Shown one piece after another: positions 35,176 through 42,442 of a stretch of DNA of 58,853 bases. The stretch comes from Sphingobium sp. D43FB (GTDB taxonomy: Bacteria; Pseudomonadota; Alphaproteobacteria; Sphingomonadales; Sphingomonadaceae). Numbering within the stretch: position 1 is the stretch's first letter; each line of letters starts with the position of its first letter. The notes below the pieces were generated by a model. That model was not told where the DNA came from and did not search any database. It saw nothing but the letters and a program-made list of their open reading frames with translations. Location: assembly GCF_002312805.1 (NCBI RefSeq), contig NZ_NMUA01000027.1, positions 1-58,853 on the forward strand, given 5' to 3'. A program made the position numbers and the translations under genes.

Positions 35176-35775
35176 ATGACCCATCAGCTGCACCAGCATC
35201 CGTGCGCCTATATCGTATCGATCCGGTTCGAGACCGACGGCATAAATTTCGCGCAGGAGCGTTACCGGATCGAGGCATCCGACCCTTGTGAGGCCGAGCG
35301 CCTAGGCCGGGCCCGGGCGCGCGACAGCGTCTATCATAATGAGCGCATTCCTGGCCTTGGCCTTGTCGCGCAGGTTGAGGAAGCGGGGCCGCACGAGCCG
35401 GATGATGATCCCGATCATGATCCAGGCGGTACGCCTGGGGCGCTGGCTTCAGGTGCCCCGGGGCGTAGCGAAAGACGGCGATGTTCGCGGGCCTTGTGCA
35501 GGATGCGCCGGGTGCCCGGCTTCACCTATTCGCGCTGGCGCCATGGCGGCTGGTATGTCCACGGCATGCTTTATCCTGGCGGCGCTATCGGCTGCGTTTC
35601 GCGCAACTGTGCCGATCGATGCTGGTGCATTGTCTGCGACCCGCGTCCGTTTGACGAGCGTCCGACCTTCAGGAGAAGGCGCTATGTGGCGCTCGCCGAA
35701 TGGCATCTGGCGGACTCCGAACGCCGGGTCGGCGCCGGGTTCGGCACGGCCTGTGCTGGCGCGACCTTGGTATAG
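35176..35775 (+). CDS. Hypothetical element protein, possibly a fusion of two small proteins
   Basis: 199 residues from ATG 35176, preceded by AGGAG. The first ~75 residues (PCAYIVSIRFETDGINFAQERYRIEA) look like one small domain. A Gly/Pro/Asp-rich linker follows. The last ~90 residues (FTYSRWRHGGWYVHGMLYPGG, then CVSRNCADRCW) look like a separate small Trp-rich plasmid protein, with an in-frame ATG at 35503 that could be its own start. Functions are unknown. The join could be natural or due to a small deletion. Confidence 0.6.
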   Translation: MTHQLHQHPCAYIVSIRFETDGINFAQERYRIEASDPCEAERLGRARARDSVYHNERIPGLGLVAQVEEAGPHEPDDDPDHDPGGTPGALASGAPGRSERRRCSRALCRMRRVPGFTYSRWRHGGWYVHGMLYPGGAIGCVSRNCADRCWCIVCDPRPFDERPTFRRRRYVALAEWHLADSERRVGAGFGTACAGATLV

Positions 35776-35838
35776 GGGAGGGGGCGATAGTGGGGCGCCG
35801 CAGGCTATGGCGCCTTTCGGTTACCTGGGAGATTGTCC

Positions 35839-36054
35839 ATGGAACTTGTCACGCCCGATATGGCGCGAACGCTGCTGGACAATCGCGCGCGGTTTATGCG
35901 CGAGCCGGACTTCGACGCCTTTCCGGTTGTGAATCCGCATATGAGGCGGGAGGTTGACAAAGACGTGGATGCACAGGACCTGTCGTGCGCCGCCGACGAG
36001 ACTGTTTCATGCGCACACACGGCCCAGGCCCGTCTCGCCTCCCTTCCATCCTGA
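35839..36054 (+). pseudogene. Truncated DUF2958-like gene
   Basis: 71 codons from ATG 35839 (GGGAG upstream). The first ~32 residues (MELVTPDMARTLLDNRARF, then DFDAFPVVNPH) match the start of DUF2958 proteins, which normally run to about 100-120 residues and continue with a conserved acidic core. Here the sequence diverges into an unrelated tail after NPH. It appears to be a 3'-truncated remnant; the tail ORF is probably not functional. Confidence 0.55.
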
Positions 36055-36365
36055 TCGGACCAGTAAACCTATCTTACAACGTGGGTACCGGAGAAGGGCA
36101 TGTCGGATTTTGATAATTTGTCGCAACGACGTCTACTGCTATCCTCATTCCACCGCTGTTACGCAGTGGGCGTTCAAAGACGCAGGCAGACTGGAGAGAG
36201 TCAGCTCGTCTTACAGACCGGCAACCCGATGCAGCCGTTTCGAACGACCAGTCGGGCACCCAAGCGCGACGAGCGGATCGTGGCCCTGATTGCATAAGAA
36301 CGTCGCGAATTTCCACGGGCATAGGTAACCGCGTGATTTTTCGGTCAGCTGAGTCTTGCATCTAT
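36055..36365. other. Low-content region before the ParDE module
   Basis: About 310 nt after the truncated DUF2958 gene. It is less GC-rich and holds no gene I can support. A minus-strand 95-codon frame starting at 36361 has a Met-rich beginning but no recognisable domain. The region looks like decayed DNA at a junction. Confidence 0.4.
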
Positions 36366-36382
36366 ATATCATAAAGTGATAT
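36366..36382. promoter_or_regulatory. ParD operator palindrome
   Basis: ATATCA (36366-36371) and TGATAT (36377-36382) form a perfect 6-bp inverted repeat with a TAAAG centre, 25 nt before the parD start. It lies in an AT-rich promoter stretch, as expected for autoregulation by the ParD ribbon-helix-helix protein. Confidence 0.55.
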
Positions 36383-36407
36383 TTCTCTTCAGCAGAGGAG
36401 TTTGATC

Positions 36408-36677
36408 ATGCCTTCCAGTTTTACCTTGGGCACCCATTTCGAGGGCTTCATCAAGCAACAGGTAAATACCGGTCGCTATGCCTCGGCCAGCGAGGTGATC
36501 CGCGATAGCCTTCGCCTGCTGGAGGAACAGGACGCGATGCGTCAGGCGCGGCTCGACGCGCTTCGCGCAGAGATCGAGCGCGGAACCTCCAGCGGTCCAG
36601 GTATTTCGGCCAATCAGGCTTTCGCGAATGCACGGCATCGGATTGCTGATATCGCTGCCGGTGTCGTGGATCGTTGA
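36408..36677 (+). CDS. parD: ParD-family antitoxin
   Basis: 89 residues; ATG 36408 follows GAGGAG at 7 nt. The N-terminal ribbon-helix-helix is PSSFTLGTHFEGFIKQQV, then GRYASASEVIRDSLRLLEEQ, the classic CopG/ParD pattern. The C-terminal part (IERGTSSGPGI) is the toxin-wrapping segment. The stop codon overlaps the toxin start (TGATG). It should neutralise the toxin and repress the operon through the palindrome upstream. Confidence 0.9.
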   Translation: MPSSFTLGTHFEGFIKQQVNTGRYASASEVIRDSLRLLEEQDAMRQARLDALRAEIERGTSSGPGISANQAFANARHRIADIAAGVVDR

Positions 36678-36970
36678 TGCGCCTAGAGTTTTCGCCTGCG
36701 GCGGATTCTGATCTTGTTGAGGTCGCCAGCTTCATCGCCCGCGATAATGTCCCCCGGGCTATCTCATTCATTGATGAACTCGAGGCGTCCTGCGCCAGGC
36801 TGCTCGATCATCCCCATTCGGGCGTGGCTCGTTTCGAGCTTCGTGCGGGACTACGCTCCAAGCCCCACGGAAGCTATGTGATCTTCTACAGCGTTCTGGA
36901 GGAGGTTATCCGCATTGAGCGTATCCTGCACGGCGGGCGTGACATCGGCGTGATCCTTTCGCCCGGTTAG
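36677..36970 (+). CDS. parE: ParE-family toxin
   Basis: 97 residues of the RelE/ParE fold: EFSPAADSDLVEVASFIARDN at the N-terminus, HPHSGVARFELRAGLRSKPHGSYVIFY in the middle and RIERILHGGRDI at the end. ParE members inhibit DNA gyrase. Translationally coupled to parD by a 1-nt overlap. It is a second addiction module on the element besides the RES pair. Confidence 0.9.
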   Translation: MRLEFSPAADSDLVEVASFIARDNVPRAISFIDELEASCARLLDHPHSGVARFELRAGLRSKPHGSYVIFYSVLEEVIRIERILHGGRDIGVILSPG

Positions 36971-37816
36971 CCCATGCCTCCTATGTGGTGGCGCGGAAAC
37001 GGCAGGAGAACGGTTCGCTATATGCGCTATTCTTCCTGCTGCCTGAGTATTCGGGATCGGCACATCAAATCGTTCGTATCACCAGCATGATATCCCTGAA
37101 GCCGCTGATGACGTGCCTGAAGCGATCGAGGGCAGCCGGACGGATTGGCGGTTGCACGACTGACTCTGATTTTAATAGCGAAGTTCGTTATCCCTACGGC
37201 ACCGGTCTGTATGGCTTTGCCATCTCATCCATCCCGCGCCTCGGTCTGCATGACCAAGGCGCGAGGTTCGCAAGCCTTTCCCCTGCAATGGACGCCCGTC
37301 TGCTTTTGATCAACCCGATCGGTGCCATAGACATCGACGCCCGCCTGCGGCTGCCCCGCTGCGTGGGCAATGCAGCTCTTATCTCCGCTGCGCTCTGACC
37401 GAGCTCCGGCTTCACCGGATCTCGGTCCTGCCGGGTTGCGATCCGCTGCCATATGGCAGGGCGCGGGCGAGAAATGAGAGGTGTGTCAGCGTCGCGTGCG
37501 AACGGCTTTGGGGGCGTCGGCGCTTGCATCGAGGTCGGCCGCCAGTTGGCGCAGCGCATGGGAGGCGCCAGGGCGGATCATGCCTTCGCCTTGGCGACTC
37601 CCGCGCGCTGGCGGCGATCTTCCTTACTGCATCCCGTTCAGGGCTGCTCGAACTGCCTGCAAATTGGCTTGTGACCGGCGGTATTTTCTGGAGGCCAAGA
37701 CCGTCCTGTCGATGCGGCGGCGTGTCCGGAACAGGCTGAGCGCAGGAGAGGGGAGGGGGCCTTTGGCGGGTGTCGTTTCGGATTGGCCGAGCGACATAGT
37801 GTCGAAGGAAAGTCTC
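36971..37816. other. 846-nt stretch without a recognised gene
   Basis: The longest gene-poor stretch in the element. Frames on both strands (for example 36985-37398 plus and 37194-37559 minus) contradict one another and show no domain, signal or ribosome site. Its right end must contain the promoter of the DUF736 gene. It may be scar tissue from earlier insertions. Confidence 0.4.
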
Positions 37817-38287
37817 ATGAACATCGGTGAATTCAAGATCGTCAACGGCCGCATCATCGGCTGGATCGCCACGCGCACGATCGACCTCCCCAAGCTTGGT
37901 CTCCGCAAGGTCGACAGCGCCCACGCCATGGCGCCCGTCTTCGAGATACTCGCGCTCAATGTCGGCAACCGCTGGGTGCAGATCGGCGCGCTCTGGGAGG
38001 CGGTCGCCAAGAACACGACCGGCGAACTGTTCCTCCAGGGATCGATTGACGATCCTAGCCTGGGCGAGCCGCTCCCGATCGCGCTCTTTGGCAATGAGGA
38101 GGAAGGCTATCGCGTCGCCTGGCGGCGCAAGCAGCCGCGCGATGCCTTCGGTCCGAGCCGGAGCGCGGACAGCGGCCGTGACTATGCGCCGCGGGGCGAG
38201 GGCGGCTTTGGCGGCAGCACCGCGGGCGATGACGGCGGGCTGATGGGGGCGGGCACCTCCCTCGAGCAAGAAATCCCGTTCGCCTGA
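37817..38287 (+). CDS. DUF736 family protein
   Basis: 156 residues. The N-terminal half matches the DUF736 family, found almost exclusively on proteobacterial ICEs and plasmids: MNIGEFKIVNGRIIGWIATRT, VFEILALNVGNRWVQIGALWE, GSIDDPSLGEPL and the closing VAWRR. The C-terminal ~45 residues are a Gly/Ser/Asp-rich tail. The function is unknown. ATG chosen because it begins the family's conserved start. A strong terminator follows. Confidence 0.85.
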   Translation: MNIGEFKIVNGRIIGWIATRTIDLPKLGLRKVDSAHAMAPVFEILALNVGNRWVQIGALWEAVAKNTTGELFLQGSIDDPSLGEPLPIALFGNEEEGYRVAWRRKQPRDAFGPSRSADSGRDYAPRGEGGFGGSTAGDDGGLMGAGTSLEQEIPFA

Positions 38288-38295
38288 TGGCCTGT

Positions 38296-38333
38296 CCCCG
38301 GGGAGGCCCAGCCCTCCCCGGGGGCCTTTCTTC
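38296..38333 (+). terminator. Rho-independent terminator after DUF736
   Basis: CCCCGGGGAGG (38296-38306) and CCTCCCCGGGG (38313-38323) form an 11-bp stem with a 6-nt loop, followed by GCC and TTTCTTCT. Confidence 0.8.
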
Positions 38334-38354
38334 TCATGCCCATGGAGCATCGTC

Positions 38355-39350
38355 ATGACCAGTATCGCAGCGCAGAGCGTGCACCGCTTCGCTGATTTGA
38401 AGCAGCTATATTCAGAGATGACCGCCAGCCCCGAGTTCCAGGCCGTGTTCGGGGAGCCGCTTGGCCTCACCGTGTCCGGGCCGGGCGAAGCGACCGCCGA
38501 ACTCGACATGCCCGAACCGCTCGCGGTCCAGGCCGATTGCGGGGGCGTCATCGCCTGCCTGTTTGATCTTCTTGGCGACACCCGGCTCGAAGCGCTCGCG
38601 CCCGAGATCGCCTGGGGGTTCGTCAACTCCTTCCACTTCGTTGCCAGCAAGCTCGAGCGGCGCGAAGACGGCCTTGCGCGGGAGCTGGGCGACCTTGCCC
38701 GTTCCTATGATCCAAGCGAAGTCTATGCGCGCGAGCTCGAGGAGAAACAGCTGCTATGCCAGACGGTGGCCGAGCAGCGCGCCGCAGTCGAGACGATGCG
38801 CGATTTCGCTGCGGAAACCTATCGCGCGCTATCGGGCTGGCCCTGGTCACCGTCCCGTGGCAGCAAGCCCACGGCGCGCGGCGCAAGCCAGATCGACGCG
38901 CTCGATTTCCTGCGCGCCCGGCAGCTTGCTGCCCGTGAACGGTACATGCCCCAGGGCCCTATTGTGGTCTTTTCAGGGCCCGCGCTCTGGCATGATTTCC
39001 AGCAGATCTGGGACCGGCTCGATGCAATCCACGCACGCGTGCCGAACATGACGCTGGTCACGACAGGGCAGCGCAAGGGAGCCGACGCGATCGCCGCGGC
39101 CTGGGCAGCGCGGCCCGAAAAGCGGGTTCCGCTGGTAACCTACGGACTCTACGGCACAGGTTCCAAGGTCGCCTTTGCGCGCAACCGCAAGCTTGTCGAT
39201 CTCGCGCCCGTCGAGGCGCTCCTGTGCGAGGGATCGGGGCTTCAGGCCAATCTCTACCAGCTCCTGCGCGAGGCGGGTGTCCCGATCCACGCCTTCAGGC
39301 GCGAGGGCCAGGCACCGGACATAAAGCTGCGCCGACGCGACGCGGCATAA
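38355..39350 (+). CDS. DUF2493 (YspA-like SLOG) protein, copy 1
   Basis: 331 residues. The C-terminal ~130 residues are a SLOG/YspA Rossmann-like domain (IVVFSGPALWHDFQQIWDRLD, LVTTGQRKGADAIAAAWAA, RNRKLVDLAPVEALLCEGSG). SLOG domains are thought to bind nucleotide-derived ligands. The N-terminal ~190 residues are helical. Its sequence parallels the gene at 40244, so the two are paralogues within the element, with DUF6117 and DUF5983 genes between them. Precise function is unknown. Confidence 0.85.
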   Translation: MTSIAAQSVHRFADLKQLYSEMTASPEFQAVFGEPLGLTVSGPGEATAELDMPEPLAVQADCGGVIACLFDLLGDTRLEALAPEIAWGFVNSFHFVASKLERREDGLARELGDLARSYDPSEVYARELEEKQLLCQTVAEQRAAVETMRDFAAETYRALSGWPWSPSRGSKPTARGASQIDALDFLRARQLAARERYMPQGPIVVFSGPALWHDFQQIWDRLDAIHARVPNMTLVTTGQRKGADAIAAAWAARPEKRVPLVTYGLYGTGSKVAFARNRKLVDLAPVEALLCEGSGLQANLYQLLREAGVPIHAFRREGQAPDIKLRRRDAA

Positions 39351-39360
39351 GGAGGCGGAT

Positions 39361-39576
39361 ATGGCTATTCCCGAAGGATATAGGCGCAATTTCGAGACCC
39401 TGCTCCGCGCGGCGGAGCAGGGCGATCTGGCGCTGCTCGAATGCAGGGACGCTGCAACAGGTGTCCCGCGCTATGTGATCTGTGCGGTCGGACGAGAGGA
39501 GAGGGATTATGTGATGACGCCCTTCGGGCATCTTCACGACGGCAATCCCTACGATGCCTATGTACCGCCCGCCTGA
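39361..39576 (+). CDS. DUF6117-like small protein
   Basis: 71 residues; a GGAGG site precedes the ATG. The sequence pattern (NFETLLRAAEQGDLALLEC, PRYVICAVGREE, MTPFGHLHDGNPYDAYVPP) fits the small DUF6117 family of alphaproteobacterial mobile elements. The function is unknown. It overlaps the next gene by 23 nt, implying coupled translation. Confidence 0.75.
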   Translation: MAIPEGYRRNFETLLRAAEQGDLALLECRDAATGVPRYVICAVGREERDYVMTPFGHLHDGNPYDAYVPPA

Positions 39577-39904
39577 GCCGCCCTCGAGCAGGCCTCCAGA
39601 CCCGGGCAAAGCGTCGTTTGAATTGGGAAAGCATCTTGTCCTCAGCACCGCTCATGTGAGCCTTGCAACCTCAAGGCTTCTGGCGAACTGGGCCAGCCTG
39701 CCGGTCGAATTCCAACCCCTCACGGTGGCCGCCACCTGGCATGGATGGTTCGTCTCGACCTTTGTGGTCGAGGGCGATGATGCTGCGCGCATACCCCCAG
39801 AGCTTGCCGAGGTTCAGCGGTTCGCCCGGTCGCTGGACTGTGCCTACATCCTGTTTGACTGCGATGCTGACGAGGTGGACGGGTTGCAGAGGTTCAACTG
39901 GTAA
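39554..39904 (+). CDS. DUF5983-like protein
   Basis: 116 residues starting inside the preceding gene. The core (LVLSTAHVSLATSRLLANW, HGWFVSTFVVEGDD, AYILFDCDADEVDGLQRFNW) matches DUF5983-type proteins from plasmids and ICEs. No membrane or signal sequence. The function is unknown. Confidence 0.7.
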   Translation: MPMYRPPEPPSSRPPDPGKASFELGKHLVLSTAHVSLATSRLLANWASLPVEFQPLTVAATWHGWFVSTFVVEGDDAARIPPELAEVQRFARSLDCAYILFDCDADEVDGLQRFNW

Positions 39905-40243
39905 GCTCGGCCATTCTCTGGGGCAACAAGAGAAGGCCAGAGGTGCCCGGGGCGAGCGCGGTGCCCTCCACATTACCCTGCGGGGGGCATCGAGCCCCCC
40001 GCAGGGTAGCTCTTCCTCTCTCTCAAGACGTCCGATTGTGGCACGGGACCGCGTCGGCCTCAAGGACGGCGGGGCCCCACCATTTTCCCTGGCGGAGCGG
40101 GCGTCGGCGTTTCCTTCCATGCTCCGCAGCCGCCAGAGAAAATCGTTGCCCCCACCGCCGCGGAGCGGCCGCTTCGCGGTCCTTGACCCCGCCGCTCGGA
40201 GCCAGTGCAGGGGGACAAACCTCTTCAGAAAAAGGAGGTTTTC
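39905..40243. other. Intergenic region with strong hairpin
   Basis: About 339 nt between the DUF5983 gene and the second DUF2493 gene. No gene is recognised. It contains the large hairpin at 39974-40008 and, at its right end, the AAGGAGG ribosome site of the next gene. Confidence 0.5.
39974..40008 (+). terminator. Perfect 15-bp hairpin, probable terminator
   Basis: TACCCTGCGGGGGGC (39974-39988) and GCCCCCCGCAGGGTA (39994-40008) pair perfectly around an ATCGA loop. The downstream GCTCTTCCTCTCTC is pyrimidine-rich but not a clean T-run. It most likely ends the DUF2493-DUF6117-DUF5983 transcript. Confidence 0.6.
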
Positions 40244-41221
40244 ATGACGACCGATACCGCCACCGCCGCCCGCTTTGCCGATATTGCCGGGTTCTTCACC
40301 GAGGAGACGAGGCAAGCATCAGACCGCTTCGCCGCCGCCTTTGCCCAAACCGCCGACACGGTGCGGCTGGGGAGCAGCGACGAGGCTATCACAGCCGACA
40401 TGCCTGACCCGCTGGCGATGCAACTGGGGGTCGAGTTGATGGTGACGACGCTGTTCGATCTGCTGCGCGACACGCGGCTCGAAGCCCTGTCCGAACGGCT
40501 CGCCTGGGGTTTGGTGCACAGCTTCCACAGGCTCGCCGATCAGCTGGATGGCGAGGCCGACAGGGCCGCGCGACAGGTGGGCCAGCTCATCCGCGAAAGC
40601 GACGGCGGCGAGATTGCCACGGCCAATCTGGAGGAGGCGCAGGCGCTCTGCCACGGACTCGACGAGGCGCGCGAGGCTATCGCCTGCATGCGCGACCATG
40701 GCGCCGATCTGTTCCGGGTCGAGACCGGACGGCCCTGGTCGGCACCACGCGGCACGCTGGTCTCGAGCAAACGTACCGCCTCGGTGATCGCCGCCACCGA
40801 CTTCCTGGCCGCGCGCCGCAACAGGCGCAACGAAGCGCTGGCACCGCAGGGTCCGGTCGTCATATTCTCCGGGGGCCAGCAATGGGAGGATCACGCCCAG
40901 CTCTGGGAGCGGCTCGACCAGATCAAGGCGCGGGTTCCCTCGATGCTTCTTGCGACGACGGCCCAGACCAAGGGCTGCGACGCGATCGCCGCTGCGTGGG
41001 CGGCGAGCCGGAAGGTGAAGCTCATCGCGTTCACGCTCAATCACCGGCTGGGACAGCGGGCCGGGTTCGCGCGCAACGAAGCGCTGCTAGGGTTGAAGCC
41101 GGTCGAAGCGATCGTGTGCGAGGGATCGGGAATACAGTCGAACCTCGCGCGGTTGGTGCGGGAGGCTCGGGTGCCGGCGCATTTCTTCACGCTGGCCGGC
41201 CAGCAACGCCGGACGGGTTGA
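40244..41221 (+). CDS. DUF2493 (YspA-like SLOG) protein, copy 2
   Basis: 325 residues; ATG 40244 follows AAGGAGG. It shares with the copy at 38355 the N-terminal helical part (MPDPLAMQL versus MPEPLAVQA; LFDLLRDTRLEAL versus LFDLLGDTRLEAL; AWGLVHSFH versus AWGFVNSFH) and the SLOG domain (VVIFSGGQQWEDHAQLWERLDQ, KGCDAIAAAWAA, ARNEALLGLKPVEAIVCEGSG). The two copies have clearly diverged, so this is an old duplication or a heteromeric pair. Confidence 0.85.
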   Translation: MTTDTATAARFADIAGFFTEETRQASDRFAAAFAQTADTVRLGSSDEAITADMPDPLAMQLGVELMVTTLFDLLRDTRLEALSERLAWGLVHSFHRLADQLDGEADRAARQVGQLIRESDGGEIATANLEEAQALCHGLDEAREAIACMRDHGADLFRVETGRPWSAPRGTLVSSKRTASVIAATDFLAARRNRRNEALAPQGPVVIFSGGQQWEDHAQLWERLDQIKARVPSMLLATTAQTKGCDAIAAAWAASRKVKLIAFTLNHRLGQRAGFARNEALLGLKPVEAIVCEGSGIQSNLARLVREARVPAHFFTLAGQQRRTG

Positions 41222-41234
41222 CGAACGGGGCAGT

Positions 41235-41277
41235 GGCGCTGGTGGAAGGGTTCGCCCCTCCGCCAGCGCCCTTTTTT
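41235..41277. terminator. Strong rho-independent terminator between convergent genes
   Basis: GGCGCTGGTGGA (41235-41246) and TCCGCCAGCGCC (41259-41270) form a 12-bp stem with one G-T wobble, followed by C and six T (41272-41277). It lies after the second DUF2493 gene and may serve the convergent gene at 41303 too. Confidence 0.85.
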
Positions 41278-41302
41278 GTGCCTGGGGAGAGTATCGCCGG
41301 GC

Positions 41303-41665
41303 TCAGGGAGCCAGCCTGCTGCCGGCCCCGTCGCCCGGCGATGCGGCGCTTGAAGGAAGCGCCGGCCTCCTGCGCGCGGCTCCGCCGTGCTCGTCGCTGG
41401 GACGCCGTTCCGGCGACGTCTGGGTTGTGGCGGCTGCGATGGGCAACGCCTTGAGGGCAGTAACAGCGGCGGCGCCGCCGACCCGAATTGCATGCGTGAG
41501 CAGGTCCCTGAACTCGCGCTCGCTCAACTGTTCGACGGCAATCTGGGATATGTGCGCGGCATAATGGGCGCGAAGGGATTGCCGCACGGTGTCGGCTTCT
41601 TCGTCGAGTTTGCGGCGATCGGCTTCGATCTTCGCGAGCCGCTCGCGATCGGTCATTTTGGGCAT
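41303..41665 (-). CDS. Small coiled-coil element protein, possibly relaxosome-associated
   Basis: 120 residues; AAGGAT precedes the ATG on the minus strand. The N-terminal ~45 residues (DRERLAKIEADRRKLDEEADTVRQSL) are a predicted coiled coil. A helical segment follows (LSEREFRDLLTHAIRVGGAAAVTALKAL), then a disordered Ala/Ser/Pro tail. It is divergent from the mobilisation genes and borders the candidate oriT, a position used by accessory transfer proteins, but no family is recognised. Confidence 0.6.
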   Translation of the reverse strand: MPKMTDRERLAKIEADRRKLDEEADTVRQSLRAHYAAHISQIAVEQLSEREFRDLLTHAIRVGGAAAVTALKALPIAAATTQTSPERRPSDEHGGAARRRPALPSSAASPGDGAGSRLAP

Positions 41666-42139
41666 GATGTTTATCCTTCAGCTGAAGGTCTGCCCGCCGC
41701 GCTCCACTATTCACATCGGGAGGATATCTGCAATGCGATTTTGGGGCCGGCTGGCGCCGGCGAAGAAAAAGAGCCCCCTGCCGGGGGCAGCCCGCCCTTG
41801 CCTGGACGCGGCTGCGCAGCGCGCAAGGCGCTGCGAAGGAAAGACGCACGGCTCGTGGCCGTTTGTAATGCACCGTACGCACGGGTGCTGCGGGCGCGAA
41901 TCGCCAGCTTTTCTGCGGTTTTTCGGACATTGCCGGTATGACGAGAGGTGGCACAGCTGGGTGCCACCGGCACGCTATGGCTGACCACAAAGGTCGGCGT
42001 GCAGCCAAGCGCCTGATCTCCCTTGGCAACCTTTGGCTGCCATAGAGATGACGCATATTGTCTTGAGATCAGGGCGAAATAGCTCTATTTACGGACGTGC
42101 TTCATCACCCCGATCAGGCGTCGAACAGGAGTTCGGCGT
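41666..42139. other. 474-nt divergent intergenic region containing the candidate oriT
   Basis: Gene-free region between the coiled-coil gene and the ribbon-helix-helix gene. Its right half is rich in inverted repeats and includes the R388-like nic motif described separately. The left part is less structured. AGGAG near 42128 is the ribosome site of the next gene. Confidence 0.6.
41947..42070 (+). other. Candidate origin of transfer (oriT)
   Basis: Inverted repeats GGTGGCAC/GTGCCACC (41947-41954 and 41961-41968) and GCAGCCAA/TTGGCTGC (42001-42008 and 42033-42040) are followed by ACGCATATTGTCTTGAG. TATTGTCT (42056-42063) equals the eight bases 5' of the nick in plasmid R388 (TrwC: TATTGTCT/ATAG). 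It lies directly before ribbon-helix-helix, coupling-protein and MobF relaxase genes, in the same order as R388 oriT-trwA-trwB-trwC. The predicted cut is after 42063. Inference from motif and context. Confidence 0.6.
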
Positions 42140-42442
42140 ATGGCAAGGGTTACCATCAGATTCAAAGACGCGCTCTATGAGCGTCTCGTCACCGGCGCAC
42201 ATGCCGCCGATACCAGCGTTGCCGACTATGTTCGCGGCATTCTCGATCGTTATGAAGGCATGGACGCGGGCGGCTATCATGGCCGTTTCGACGAACTGCA
42301 TGCGACGAACATCCAGGTGTTCGCGATCCTTGCTGCCTATGTGAGCGCCCGTCATCCCGACCTCCTGGCCCGCGGTACGGCTGACGCCCGCAAACTCCTC
42401 CTCGAGCGGGGCCTTATCGATCCTGTGGAGGTACGCTCATGA
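42140..42442 (+). CDS. Ribbon-helix-helix relaxosome accessory protein (TrwA-like)
   Basis: 100 residues; AGGAG at 8 nt from ATG 42140. The N-terminal MARVTIRFKDALYERLVTGAH, then DTSVADYVRGIL, is a ribbon-helix-helix DNA-binding pattern (beta strand VTIRF plus two helices). It overlaps the coupling-protein gene by 4 nt (ATGA). By position it corresponds to TrwA of R388, which binds oriT, represses the operon and stimulates the coupling protein. The sequence is too short to prove orthology. Confidence 0.7.
   Translation: MARVTIRFKDALYERLVTGAHAADTSVADYVRGILDRYEGMDAGGYHGRFDELHATNIQVFAILAAYVSARHPDLLARGTADARKLLLERGLIDPVEVRS

Noticed and set aside
35339..35932. Long plus-strand frame overlapping the 35176 gene
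   Set aside because: It is in another frame of a gene with a good ribosome site, is Ala/Arg/Ser-biased and runs over the start of the DUF2958 remnant.
36074..36361. 95-codon minus-strand frame starting beside the ParD operator
   Set aside because: The first 27 residues look plausible but the rest has no recognisable pattern; no ribosome site was evident.
39905..40243. CRISPR array or tandem repeats in the hairpin-containing gap
   Set aside because: Only one inverted repeat is present; no repeat-spacer periodicity anywhere in the window.
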